The translations under genes were made by a program, and so were the position numbers. This document shows positions 39,441 to 47,465 of a stretch of DNA of 64,000 nucleotides, piece after piece. The stretch comes from Nitrosomonas cryotolerans ATCC 49181 (GTDB taxonomy: Bacteria > Pseudomonadota > Gammaproteobacteria > Burkholderiales > Nitrosomonadaceae). Within the stretch, counting starts at the first letter, position 1. The number at the start of each line of letters is the position of its first letter. Under the pieces are notes generated by a model that searched no databases, was not told where the DNA came from, and saw only the letters and a list, made by a program, of their open reading frames with translations. The DNA is taken from positions 2,498,116-2,562,115 of the forward strand of contig NZ_FSRO01000001.1 of NCBI RefSeq assembly GCF_900143275.1, in the 5' to 3' direction.

Positions 39441-39824
39441 ATGCGTATCCTACACACCATGCTACGAGTCGGTAATCTTGAAAAATCGCTCGACTTCTAT
39501 ACTCTAGTATTAAAAATGAAATTATTGCGCCGCAAGGACTATCCTGATGGCCGATTCACCCTTGCATTCGTTGGCTATCAAGATGAAGCCAACGGTACCG
39601 TACTCGAATTGACTCATAATTGGGATATCACTCAATATGAAATAGGTGAAGGATTTGGACACATTGCCATTGAGGTTGAGAACGCACAGCAGGCCTGCGA
39701 AGAAACCAAGAAACTGGGTGGAAAAGTAACACGAGAGGCTGGTCCCATGAAACACGGCACGACTGTCATTGCTTTTGTGGAAGATCCAGATGGATACAAA
39801 ATCGAATTTATTCAGAAAAAATAA
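39441..39824 (+). CDS. gloA: Lactoylglutathione lyase (glyoxalase I)
   Basis: A metal-dependent enzyme that converts the methylglyoxal-glutathione adduct to S-lactoylglutathione (127 aa). The metal ligands are His in [10 protein letters not shown], Glu in TVLELTHNW, His in GFGHIAIEV and Glu in YKIEFIQKK. The short length matches the Ni-type bacterial enzyme. It begins on the base after the rubredoxin stop codon. Confidence 0.96.
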   Translation: MRILHTMLRVGNLEKSLDFYTLVLKMKLLRRKDYPDGRFTLAFVGYQDEANGTVLELTHNWDITQYEIGEGFGHIAIEVENAQQACEETKKLGGKVTREAGPMKHGTTVIAFVEDPDGYKIEFIQKK

Positions 39825-39884
39825 TTCAAATAATCGTCAGTGCAATCGTTTCTTTTCGTTTTCTTAGCTCCAATACCCATTCAG

Positions 39885-40592
39885 TTATTTTCCATGAAAT
39901 AGAAAAATTGCGGGTATTTTATTGATTTCAGGTAATGCACATCTCCACGCTTTAATTGTTTTAGTGGCGATATATTCACTGACGAATGTAAGATTAGCAG
40001 CAATACATAAATCAGTATTATCATGACAAGTTTTAATTAATGACTCCAACAACCTCTGGTTTCGATAAGGTGCCTCAATAAAAATCTGAGTCTGATCATA
40101 TGCTATGGATTGCTGCTCTAACTCAATAATTTTCTTAACCCGAACATCTCTTTCCACAGGCAAATAGCCGTGAAAAGAAAAACGCTGGCCGTTTAATCCA
40201 GAGGCCATCAATGCTAGCAAGATAGAAGATGGTCCCACTAAAGGCATCACCCGGATATTCTGTTGGTGAGCAAGTCGTATCAATTCTGCACCAGGATCAG
40301 CAACTGCAGGGCAGCCTGCTTCAGATAGAATGCCTACATCATGACCAGCCAGCAATGGATCAAGTAAAGGCAGCAGTTCATGGGATTGAGTATGCTCATT
40401 CAGAATTTCCATATGAATTTTCTGCAACGGTAAATTACAATTAATGCATTTCAGAAATTGTCTGGCTGTTTTCGGATGCTCAACAATATAATAACTGATA
40501 TCTGCAATATGCTTCTGAACCGTACTAGGAATAACCCAGTTAATATCCTCACCACTTAATAGCGTTGGAATAAGATAAAGTGTGCCGGTCAT
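39885..40592 (-). CDS. SAM-dependent methyltransferase of the RsmI/tetrapyrrole-methylase fold
   Basis: A 235-residue protein of the family that holds RsmI (16S rRNA 2'-O-methylation of C1402) and CbiF-like enzymes. The signature is GILSEAGCPAVADPGAELI followed by VPLVGPSSILLALMASG and FSFHGYLPVE. It is shorter than standard RsmI (about 280 aa) and lacks the usual N-terminal GxLYVVxTPIGN, reading GTLYLIPTLLSG instead. It is therefore the COG0313 short variant, and the rRNA target is uncertain. Confidence 0.85.
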   Translation of the reverse strand: MTGTLYLIPTLLSGEDINWVIPSTVQKHIADISYYIVEHPKTARQFLKCINCNLPLQKIHMEILNEHTQSHELLPLLDPLLAGHDVGILSEAGCPAVADPGAELIRLAHQQNIRVMPLVGPSSILLALMASGLNGQRFSFHGYLPVERDVRVKKIIELEQQSIAYDQTQIFIEAPYRNQRLLESLIKTCHDNTDLCIAANLTFVSEYIATKTIKAWRCALPEINKIPAIFLFHGK

Positions 40593-40640
40593 CGCACGAT
40601 TAAACCTTGTTATAAGATAGCGTCCACATTTCTAATAAAA

Positions 40641-41024
40641 CTAATGCAACACTCTTGGTACACTCAAAATAAACTCAGGAATAGCAACGTCAAAATGAAA
40701 ACCATCCTCTGCCGCCATCTGATAACTGCCTTTCATGGATCCGACCGATGCGGAAATAACGGTCCCGCTCGTATACTCAAAGCTATCACCCGGTTTAAGC
40801 AAAGGCTGTTCACCAACAACACCTAAACCACGCACTTCCTGCACACTGCCATCTCCATTTGTAATAATCCAGTGGCGGCTAATCAGCTGTGTTGCCACTG
40901 TACCCATATTAGCAATCGTAATGGTATAAGCAAATACATGCCGATCCATCTTTTCATTCGATTGATCAGGAAGGTATGTGGTACGGATGGTCACATCAAT
41001 TTCATATTTTTTACTTTCAGTCAT
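40641..41024 (-). CDS. apaG: ApaG-domain protein
   Basis: A 127-residue FN3-like beta protein. It carries YEIDVTIRTTYLPDQS, YTITIANMGTVATQLISRHW, GVVGEQPLLKPGDSFEYTSG and SVGSMKGSYQM, all conserved in ApaG. The biochemical role is unclear (it was linked to Co2+/Mg2+ efflux phenotypes). I chose the ATG at 41024, giving the usual length; a GTG at 41039 is also open. It is divergent from rpe, a common gene order in beta-proteobacteria. Confidence 0.94.
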   Translation of the reverse strand: MTESKKYEIDVTIRTTYLPDQSNEKMDRHVFAYTITIANMGTVATQLISRHWIITNGDGSVQEVRGLGVVGEQPLLKPGDSFEYTSGTVISASVGSMKGSYQMAAEDGFHFDVAIPEFILSVPRVLH

Positions 41025-41168
41025 ATCGATATTGCACACTATTTTTTATATTGTATCAAAGAGAAACAATCCAGCTTGCCCTGATTAGCCGTATCAGCAA
41101 CGCGCGCTATTAACGCGTAAAGGCCATTTACAGGTAGAATAGCACCTTTGATTATAGAGAGGTCACTC

Positions 41169-41846
41169 ATGTATCGTATTGCACCAAGCATTCTTTCAGC
41201 AAATTTTGCTAAGTTAGGTGAAGAAATCACCGCTGTTATTGATTCTGGCGCGGACATTATCCATTTTGATGTCATGGATAACCACTATGTGCCCAATCTT
41301 ACCATTGGCCCACTCGTATGCGAAGCAATTCGCCCATTAACTGAAGCGATCATTGATGTACATTTGATGGTAGAACCAGTGGATCGCATCATTCCCGATT
41401 TTGCTAAAGCAGGCGCTAATATTATTTCATTTCATCCGGAAGCATCCAAGCATATTGATCGCACCATTGGACTCATTAAAGAACAAGGTTGCAAAGCCGG
41501 TCTCGTATTTAACCCAGCGACACCACTCGATTACCTTGACCATGTACTGGACAAACTGGATTTGGTATTGATTATGTCAGTGAACCCCGGTTTTGGTGGA
41601 CAAACGTTTATTCCTGAAGCCCTTGCGAAACTCAAGGCAGTACGACAACGTATTGACGCATGCGGCAAAGATATCATGCTGGAAATTGATGGCGGCGTGA
41701 AAATTGAGAATATTGCTGAAATTGCGCGCGCAGGTGCGGATACTTTTGTTGCAGGATCAGCCATATACAATGCAGGCAAAGACAGTGACCCACATCATTA
41801 TGATACCGTCATAGCTGCATTGCGCTCCGAGCTAGCAAAAGTATAG
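41169..41846 (+). CDS. rpe: Ribulose-phosphate 3-epimerase
   Basis: A pentose-phosphate/Calvin cycle enzyme that interconverts ribulose-5-P and xylulose-5-P (225 aa TIM barrel). Motifs: [48 protein letters not shown] and [12 protein letters not shown]. The ATG at 41169 follows an AGAGG ribosome site. It leads the rpe-gph-trpE gene cluster typical of beta-proteobacteria; in autotrophs rpe also serves CO2 fixation. Confidence 0.97.
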   Translation: MYRIAPSILSANFAKLGEEITAVIDSGADIIHFDVMDNHYVPNLTIGPLVCEAIRPLTEAIIDVHLMVEPVDRIIPDFAKAGANIISFHPEASKHIDRTIGLIKEQGCKAGLVFNPATPLDYLDHVLDKLDLVLIMSVNPGFGGQTFIPEALAKLKAVRQRIDACGKDIMLEIDGGVKIENIAEIARAGADTFVAGSAIYNAGKDSDPHHYDTVIAALRSELAKV

Positions 41847-41909
41847 TTGTATAGCTCTTCTTTCTGCAAAGAAAATTTTGACTCAATTTCATCTATCTTA
41901 TTTTCTACC

Positions 41910-42635
41910 ATGAATAATAATCTTTTCCGTTACGCCAATACAACGGTAGATAAAATCGAATTTCCGTTACCAATTAAGGTCGTCATGATTGACCTGGATG
42001 GTACATTACTGGATACAGCTGACGATCTGGCGCTTGCCGCTAATATGATGTTACGAGAACTGGGTAAACCCGAATTATCGCCCACTATCATTCAGTCATA
42101 TATCGGAAAAGGCATAGAAAGATTAGTAAAACGTACACTGACCGGTGATACAAATGGCGAACCAGACGCCGCATTATTGGCTAAAGCCTTGCCAATATAC
42201 CAACATTATTATGCGGAAAATTTATGTGTAAAAACACATCCTTTCCCAGGTGTCATTGATGGTCTCAGCAGTTTATTGAGCTCGGGTTTACGACTTGCCT
42301 GTATTACCAACAAATCCGAAGTGTTTACTTTACCATTGCTGCGTGCTACTGGCTTACTGGATCAGTTTGAAATCGTCCTGTCAGGCGACAGTTTACCAAA
42401 AAAGAAACCTGACCCAATGCCACTGCTGCATATCTGTAATTATTTTGATGTTCTTCCTCGCGAAGCATTGTTAATTGGCGATTCACTCAATGACGCTATC
42501 GCTGCGCGTGCTGCAGGCTGTCATGTTTTTTGTGTACCCTATGGTTACAATGAAGGACGGGATGTGCATAAGCTCGATTGTGACGCGATAGTGGAATCGC
42601 TTTATGATGCTGCGAAACTGGTCAAAAAACTATAA
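41910..42635 (+). CDS. gph: Phosphoglycolate phosphatase
   Basis: A HAD-family hydrolase (241 aa) that removes 2-phosphoglycolate, e.g. from Rubisco oxygenation. HAD motifs: MIDLDGTLLDTADD (nucleophile Asp), ACITNKSE (motif II Thr), KKKPDPMPL (motif III Lys) and LIGDSLNDAIAARAAGC (motif IV). I chose the ATG at 41910 (MNNNLFRYAN); a TTG at 41847 and an internal ATG just before IDLDGT are alternatives. It follows rpe by about 60 bases. Confidence 0.95.
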   Translation: MNNNLFRYANTTVDKIEFPLPIKVVMIDLDGTLLDTADDLALAANMMLRELGKPELSPTIIQSYIGKGIERLVKRTLTGDTNGEPDAALLAKALPIYQHYYAENLCVKTHPFPGVIDGLSSLLSSGLRLACITNKSEVFTLPLLRATGLLDQFEIVLSGDSLPKKKPDPMPLLHICNYFDVLPREALLIGDSLNDAIAARAAGCHVFCVPYGYNEGRDVHKLDCDAIVESLYDAAKLVKKL

Positions 42636-42708
42636 TGTGAACCACAAAAATACGGGAACTGGAACAATAAGTCGGCGATGGCGTTCTTCTCACACACATT
42701 TCACTTAC

Positions 42709-42742
42709 GGATGTGTATAGACATCCATTTATTTTTCTTTTT
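42709..42742 (+). terminator. Possible terminator or attenuator before trpE
   Basis: GGATGT-GTATAG-ACATCC is a 6-bp stem followed by a T-rich run (ATTTATTTTTCTTTTT). It lies 27 bases before the trpE start, after gph. No Trp-rich leader peptide is visible, so classical trp attenuation is not supported. Confidence 0.4.
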
Positions 42743-42768
42743 CCTGTTTATTTTTGTGGAGTTAAAAC

Positions 42769-44241
42769 ATGACTGAAACTGAATTCAATAACCTGGCGGC
42801 ACAAGGATATAACCGCATACCGGTCATACTCGAAACATTTTCCGACCTTGATACACCCCTGTCAGTCTATCTTAAACTCGCCAATCAACCCTATTCGTAT
42901 TTATTAGAATCGGTACAAGGAGGCGAACGCTTTGGGCGATATTCTTTCATTGGTTTACCAGCAGCAACCCGTATTGAAGCACGGGGCAACTCTATCCGTG
43001 TCATAAGTGATAAGAAATCACAAGAAATAGAAGTTGATAATCCATTGTCTTTCGTTGAATCCTATATGACGCGATTCAAAGCTGCGCCCTATCCCGGGAT
43101 GCCCCGCTTTTGTGGCGGTTTAGTCGGCTATTTCTCCTATGATACGATACGCTATATTGAACACAAACTTACTGGCCAGACTCATACCGACAAACTGGAT
43201 ACCCCCGACATACTCTTGTTGTTATCTGAAGAACTGGCTGTAGTAGATAATCTTTCCGGCAAACTCTATCTCATTGTTTATGTTGATCCGGCTGTTACAG
43301 GAGCCTATCAGTTAGGTCAGGATCGATTGAAAGCATTGCTCTCACGGCTCCGTCAACCACTAGAAATCCCGGCTGAAAAACCGGTCAAGCATGGCCAGAC
43401 TATTCTCGAGTTTGCTGAAACTGATTTTATAGCTGCAGTAGAACGCGCTAAACAGTATATTTTTGATGGTGATATTATGCAGGTAGTATTATCACAGCGC
43501 ACCAGTAAATCCTATGATGCATCACCACTGGCATTATATCGTGCATTACGCAGCCTCAACCCATCACCTTATATGTTTTATTATCATTTCGATAATTTTC
43601 ATGTCGTGGGTGCTTCTCCAGAGATTCTAGTGCGTCTTGAGAAAGATACGGTTACCGTTCGTCCAATTGCCGGCACACGTCCGCGTGGAAAAAACATACA
43701 GGAAGATGCTGAATTGGCAGCAGACTTGCTGGCCGACCCAAAGGAGTTGGCCGAGCATGTTATGTTAATGGATCTGGGCCGCAATGATATTGGACGTGTC
43801 GCACAAACCGGCACGATCAAAGTGACCGAAAATATGCGCATTGAAAATTATTCACATGTCATGCATATTGTTTCCAATGTAGACGGCAAGCTTAAGCCTG
43901 GCTTAAGTGCGATGGACGTACTCCGCGCTACTTTTCCAGCCGGTACCGTCAGTGGCGCACCTAAAGTTCGTGCGATGGAAATTATTGATGAATTAGAAAT
44001 TTCCAAACGGGGTATCTATGCTGGTGCCGTAGGCTATTTGGGATTTAACGGCGATATGGATTTGGCTATCGCCATTCGTACGGGTGTTATCAAAGATGGC
44101 AAGCTACATGTACAAGCGGGGGCTGGCATCGTTGCTGATTCCATTCCAAAGAATGAATGGATTGAAACGCAAAATAAAGCAAGAGCACTATTACGCGCAG
44201 CAGAAATTGCTGAAGAAGGATTAGATAGCAAATTTGAGTAG
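42769..44241 (+). CDS. trpE: Anthranilate synthase component I
   Basis: Makes anthranilate from chorismate with an amidotransferase partner (490 aa). The feedback-site motif [18 protein letters not shown] near residue 44 is intact, and the catalytic core contains [26 protein letters not shown] and [25 protein letters not shown] site lies nine bases before the ATG. The usual next gene, trpG, is not present: a repeat copy and a convergent CBS gene follow instead. Confidence 0.97.
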   Translation: MTETEFNNLAAQGYNRIPVILETFSDLDTPLSVYLKLANQPYSYLLESVQGGERFGRYSFIGLPAATRIEARGNSIRVISDKKSQEIEVDNPLSFVESYMTRFKAAPYPGMPRFCGGLVGYFSYDTIRYIEHKLTGQTHTDKLDTPDILLLLSEELAVVDNLSGKLYLIVYVDPAVTGAYQLGQDRLKALLSRLRQPLEIPAEKPVKHGQTILEFAETDFIAAVERAKQYIFDGDIMQVVLSQRTSKSYDASPLALYRALRSLNPSPYMFYYHFDNFHVVGASPEILVRLEKDTVTVRPIAGTRPRGKNIQEDAELAADLLADPKELAEHVMLMDLGRNDIGRVAQTGTIKVTENMRIENYSHVMHIVSNVDGKLKPGLSAMDVLRATFPAGTVSGAPKVRAMEIIDELEISKRGIYAGAVGYLGFNGDMDLAIAIRTGVIKDGKLHVQAGAGIVADSIPKNEWIETQNKARALLRAAEIAEEGLDSKFE

Positions 44242-44366
44242 AAACATAAAGGTCTGCAACAAATTTATTGGGTGCTTAAGCTAATCAGCTACACCTTCTT
44301 AAAAAACTGACGCACAATCAGAAATTTTCAGCTTCTCTTAAATTAATAAAAACAATTGTTGTGGTT

Positions 44367-44428
44367 TAAAAATTAACCCTTTATAATCAATAGTCGAAAA
44401 CTACTGACGAGGGTTTTTGCAAATGTCC
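44367..44428 (+). repeat. Partial copy (copy A) of the 89-bp miniature element
   Basis: AATTAACCCTTTATAATCAA and then GAAAACTACTGACGAGGG and TTTTGCAAATGTCC align with the 3' two-thirds of the complete copies at 60835-60923 and 63890-63978. The left terminal repeat is missing or degraded. It lies just downstream of trpE. Confidence 0.75.
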
Positions 44429-44464
44429 CAGACTATATGGCGCCAGGAAATACCATTATCTTCA

Positions 44465-45052
44465 TTAATTCGCAATCAGCCTCGTTTCAATCTCTGCAAA
44501 AGTTCTGGCAAGATTAGTCGGAATAATGGCAACACCCAATTGTTTCTCAAGCTGGGTCAGTGAGAAAATACCACATATCGTCGCTGTAGCGTTAACACAT
44601 CGCCTTATCACTAAAGTATGCTGCCGACCACTATCACGCAAACTAGCTACAACATTACCAACTTTAGCTTTTTCTACTTCTTCGATAGGAATCGCTTCCA
44701 GTTTCTCAAGTGGAGTCATTATATCCGACACCAGTATTTCGCTATGCTTAATACGTCGTTCCTGGATAAAGCGCAATGGCTTCTCACCTAGAATATCAGT
44801 TGCAGTAATGATACCTTCAAGAAGATGATCCTGATTCATCACAAATAATGAGCGTATACCACGCTGTATCATATACGTATTAGCCAGTTCCATGGTTACA
44901 TAAGGCTGGATTACCGCAGCATATACGCGCCTCATATCCGTCATCACGTCTAAAGCCGATGAATCCATAGTCACCTTCCTAGGCGCAGCTGGACGAGAAA
45001 TCTGGACAGCACCAATTAGAAACTGAGCAGAAAGAGGTGGATAGTAGCTCAT
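44465..45052 (-). CDS. Tandem CBS-domain protein
   Basis: A 195-residue cytoplasmic protein with two CBS motifs: one around residues 45-100 (AANTYMIQRGIRSLFVMN..LEGIITATDIL) and one around 110-180 (VSDIMTPLEKLEAIP..VGNVVASLRDSGRQHTLVI..ICGIFSLTQLEKQLG). CBS pairs bind adenosyl nucleotides and act as regulatory modules, but no output domain is fused. I chose the second ATG (45052), with an AGGAG seven bases upstream. It is convergent with trpE, and its partner is unknown. Confidence 0.88.
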   Translation of the reverse strand: MSYYPPLSAQFLIGAVQISRPAAPRKVTMDSSALDVMTDMRRVYAAVIQPYVTMELANTYMIQRGIRSLFVMNQDHLLEGIITATDILGEKPLRFIQERRIKHSEILVSDIMTPLEKLEAIPIEEVEKAKVGNVVASLRDSGRQHTLVIRRCVNATATICGIFSLTQLEKQLGVAIIPTNLARTFAEIETRLIAN

Positions 45053-45443
45053 CATAGTTCTCCTACTTCGATTGATGAGATTAGCCTGATACCAAAGAAG
45101 AAAAATAATTTTCTTCTCCTAAAAAACACTACACCTAATAAAATAATAAATCAACACAAATTCATTGAAATATAAAATAATCCAAGACCTGAATTAATCA
45201 AAATAATCATTAATTCTAAATATCAATCGGTTAACAAACCAACATTCAATCAACATGGCCATTCCTGCCATAACAGAATTAAGAAATCCTCGAGGGTATC
45301 CACATTGTTTCGCTTTGCCTTACCAAGCAATATTATTTAGCAATAACCTCATTATCTCAAAACAGCACTCATTATTTTTTTATCTTTCCCATTTTCGAGG
45401 ATAATAGTCACTATAATTTATCAATCTAAATCTATTATTATCC
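45053..45443. other. 390-bp AT-rich intergenic region
   Basis: Lies between the divergent CBS and glycosyltransferase genes. Poly-A/T rich and without credible ORF, tRNA or long inverted repeat. Confidence 0.5.
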
Positions 45444-46169
45444 ATGCATCTTTCAATTATCATTCCGGCGTTCAATGAAGCGCGTCTGATTGAACAATGT
45501 CTACAGTCTATTGCAACATCACTTGCGGCTAATCATTACCCTGGTTTTACTTCTGAAGTTATTGTTGTAGACAACAATTCCACCGATAGCACCGCTCTTT
45601 TGGCAAAACGAAAAGGAGCGCGTGTTATTTTTGAGCCAATTAACCAAATCGGGCGGGCGCGTAATACCGGTGCAGCAGCAGCTTCTGGTGACTGGCTACT
45701 ATTTGTAGATGCTGATAGTCTTTTAAATCCTGGCATGATGGCAGATATTGTACAGATGATCGGGAATGGAAAAAGTGTTGGTTGCGGCAGCACCATGCGC
45801 ATGCAGAATCTACCATGGTGGACAAACTGCACTTTACAAATATGGACAAGGATATCAATCCTGTTTCGCTGGGCATCGGGTGCACTCATTGTGTGCCGTT
45901 CTGATGCATTTCGTGAAGTAGGCGGATTTAATCAAAAACTTTACGCTACGGACGAAATCGATCTGAGTCGTCAGCTAAAAAAATGGGGGCGCAAACGTAA
46001 TCTGAAGTTTTTCATCTTAAGAAAGCATCCGCTGGAAACATCATCACGTAAAATACAGCTTTATTCTGAATTGGAAATAGCCAAGCAAGTTTTGCACTGT
46101 ATATTAAATCCGCGTCGATCACTACAAAATAAAAAACACCTGCCAATATGGTATGACGGGCGACGTTAA
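45444..46169 (+). CDS. GT2-family glycosyltransferase
   Basis: A 241-residue GT-A enzyme: LSIIIPAFNEARLIEQCLQS, VIVVDNNSTDSTALLA, GRARNTGAAAASGDWLLFVD and the metal-binding DAD (FVDADSLLNPG). A late ..GALIVCRSDAFREVGGFNQK..DEIDL supplies the catalytic-base region. It is short and lacks membrane segments. It stands outside the EPS operon, between the CBS and antiporter genes, so its substrate is open. Confidence 0.9.
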   Translation: MHLSIIIPAFNEARLIEQCLQSIATSLAANHYPGFTSEVIVVDNNSTDSTALLAKRKGARVIFEPINQIGRARNTGAAAASGDWLLFVDADSLLNPGMMADIVQMIGNGKSVGCGSTMRMQNLPWWTNCTLQIWTRISILFRWASGALIVCRSDAFREVGGFNQKLYATDEIDLSRQLKKWGRKRNLKFFILRKHPLETSSRKIQLYSELEIAKQVLHCILNPRRSLQNKKHLPIWYDGRR

Positions 46170-46381
46170 TAAAATACTCTATCAAGTAAAACAATGAATA
46201 ATCTGGGCATTGATGCTTGAATCAGCATAATAGCAGCGTGGCAATATCGCATACCTGAAATAAAAAACTAATTTTGGATTAACAGGTTTTTAACTCTGCC
46301 ATCTAAAAAAGTGCACGCTACCCCGTTCACTTATGATTTCTTGACTGAATATCTAACCGATTGATATACAATTCAGACATC

Positions 46382-47413
46382 ATGTCCGTCAATATCCTGA
46401 TCATCTGGTTTGAGTTTTCAATTTGCGCATTATTTATTGGAATTGCAGGTACCCAACTTGTCCATCATGCTGATGTCATTGCAGACAAGACCGGCTTGTC
46501 CGGCAGCTGGGCTGGCCTAATTCTGCTTGCTACGGTTACTTCGTTACCTGAATTAATTACGGGCATCAGCGCATTGATACTTGCTGATGCGCCAGATATT
46601 GCCGTTGGCAGCGTGCTCGGTAGCTGCGTATTTAATCTGGCCATTTTTACTGTACTGAGTTCTCTGATTCGCGGTGAATCACTCTACCGCCGCGCCAGTC
46701 AGAGCCATATACTCTCCGCAGCATTCGGAATCGTACTGATAGGTTTCGTGGGATTGAATATACTGCTGACCAATAAGATAACGACATCATATACTACGCA
46801 TATCGGCGTTTATACGCCAGCTATTATAGCGTGCTATCTTATCGCAATACGCGCGCTATTTATGCATGAACGCACACAAACATCACAATTTGTTGAACTG
46901 ATGACAACTGGGCGCTATCCCGATATCACACTGCATCAAGCCAGTTTCCGCTATGTTTTATCAGCCATCATCGTAATGACTGCTGGCATTTATTTACCTT
47001 TTATCGGCGTACAATTGGCTGAAGTGATGGGCTGGCATGAAACCTTTGTAGGCACACTATTAATCGCAGGGATTACCTCTCTACCAGAACTGGCTGTAAC
47101 CATAGCCGCATCTCGTATTGGCGCATTTGATATGGCCATTGCCAATTTACTGGGGAGTAATCTATTCAATATTGTTATCCTGGCACTGGAAGATATCATT
47201 TTTCTACAGGAACCGTTATTGGCGAATATTTCCACATTGCATGCTTTTTCTGCTATGTCTGCTGTAATCATGAGCGGTGTCATTATTATTGGATTAGTGT
47301 ATCGACCCAATACACGTTTATTTATGCGTGTCGGCTGGGACTGGGTTAGTTTAAGTCTATTCGCATTTTATCTATTGAATGGCTATGTACTTTATCTGTA
47401 TGGTGGTGAATAG
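46382..47413 (+). CDS. Na+/Ca2+ antiporter-type cation exchanger (CaCA/YrbG family)
   Basis: A 343-residue membrane protein with about ten hydrophobic segments and the duplicated alpha-repeats of the CaCA superfamily. Repeat 1 has ATVTSLPELITGISAL and GSVLGSCVFNLAIF; repeat 2 has AGITSLPELAVTIAASR and ANLLGSNLFNIVIL. These sites bind Na+ and Ca2+ in known members; here the GNxxxN-type loop is kept as GSC/GSN. I chose the ATG at 46382; the in-frame start at 46361 is less likely. It converges on a P2-type ATPase gene, so both may handle Ca2+ or similar ions. Confidence 0.9.
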   Translation: MSVNILIIWFEFSICALFIGIAGTQLVHHADVIADKTGLSGSWAGLILLATVTSLPELITGISALILADAPDIAVGSVLGSCVFNLAIFTVLSSLIRGESLYRRASQSHILSAAFGIVLIGFVGLNILLTNKITTSYTTHIGVYTPAIIACYLIAIRALFMHERTQTSQFVELMTTGRYPDITLHQASFRYVLSAIIVMTAGIYLPFIGVQLAEVMGWHETFVGTLLIAGITSLPELAVTIAASRIGAFDMAIANLLGSNLFNIVILALEDIIFLQEPLLANISTLHAFSAMSAVIMSGVIIIGLVYRPNTRLFMRVGWDWVSLSLFAFYLLNGYVLYLYGGE

Positions 47414-47431
47414 TTTTATCGATAGAATTAA

Positions 47432-47455
47432 TGATCAGCATAGGCATGCTGATCA
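47432..47455. terminator. Perfect hairpin between convergent genes
   Basis: TGATCAGCAT-AGGC-ATGCTGATCA gives a 10-bp perfect stem with a 4-base loop, between the antiporter and ATPase stop codons. There is no T-run, so intrinsic termination is not certain. Confidence 0.5.
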
Positions 47456-47465
47456 CCTGACACAA

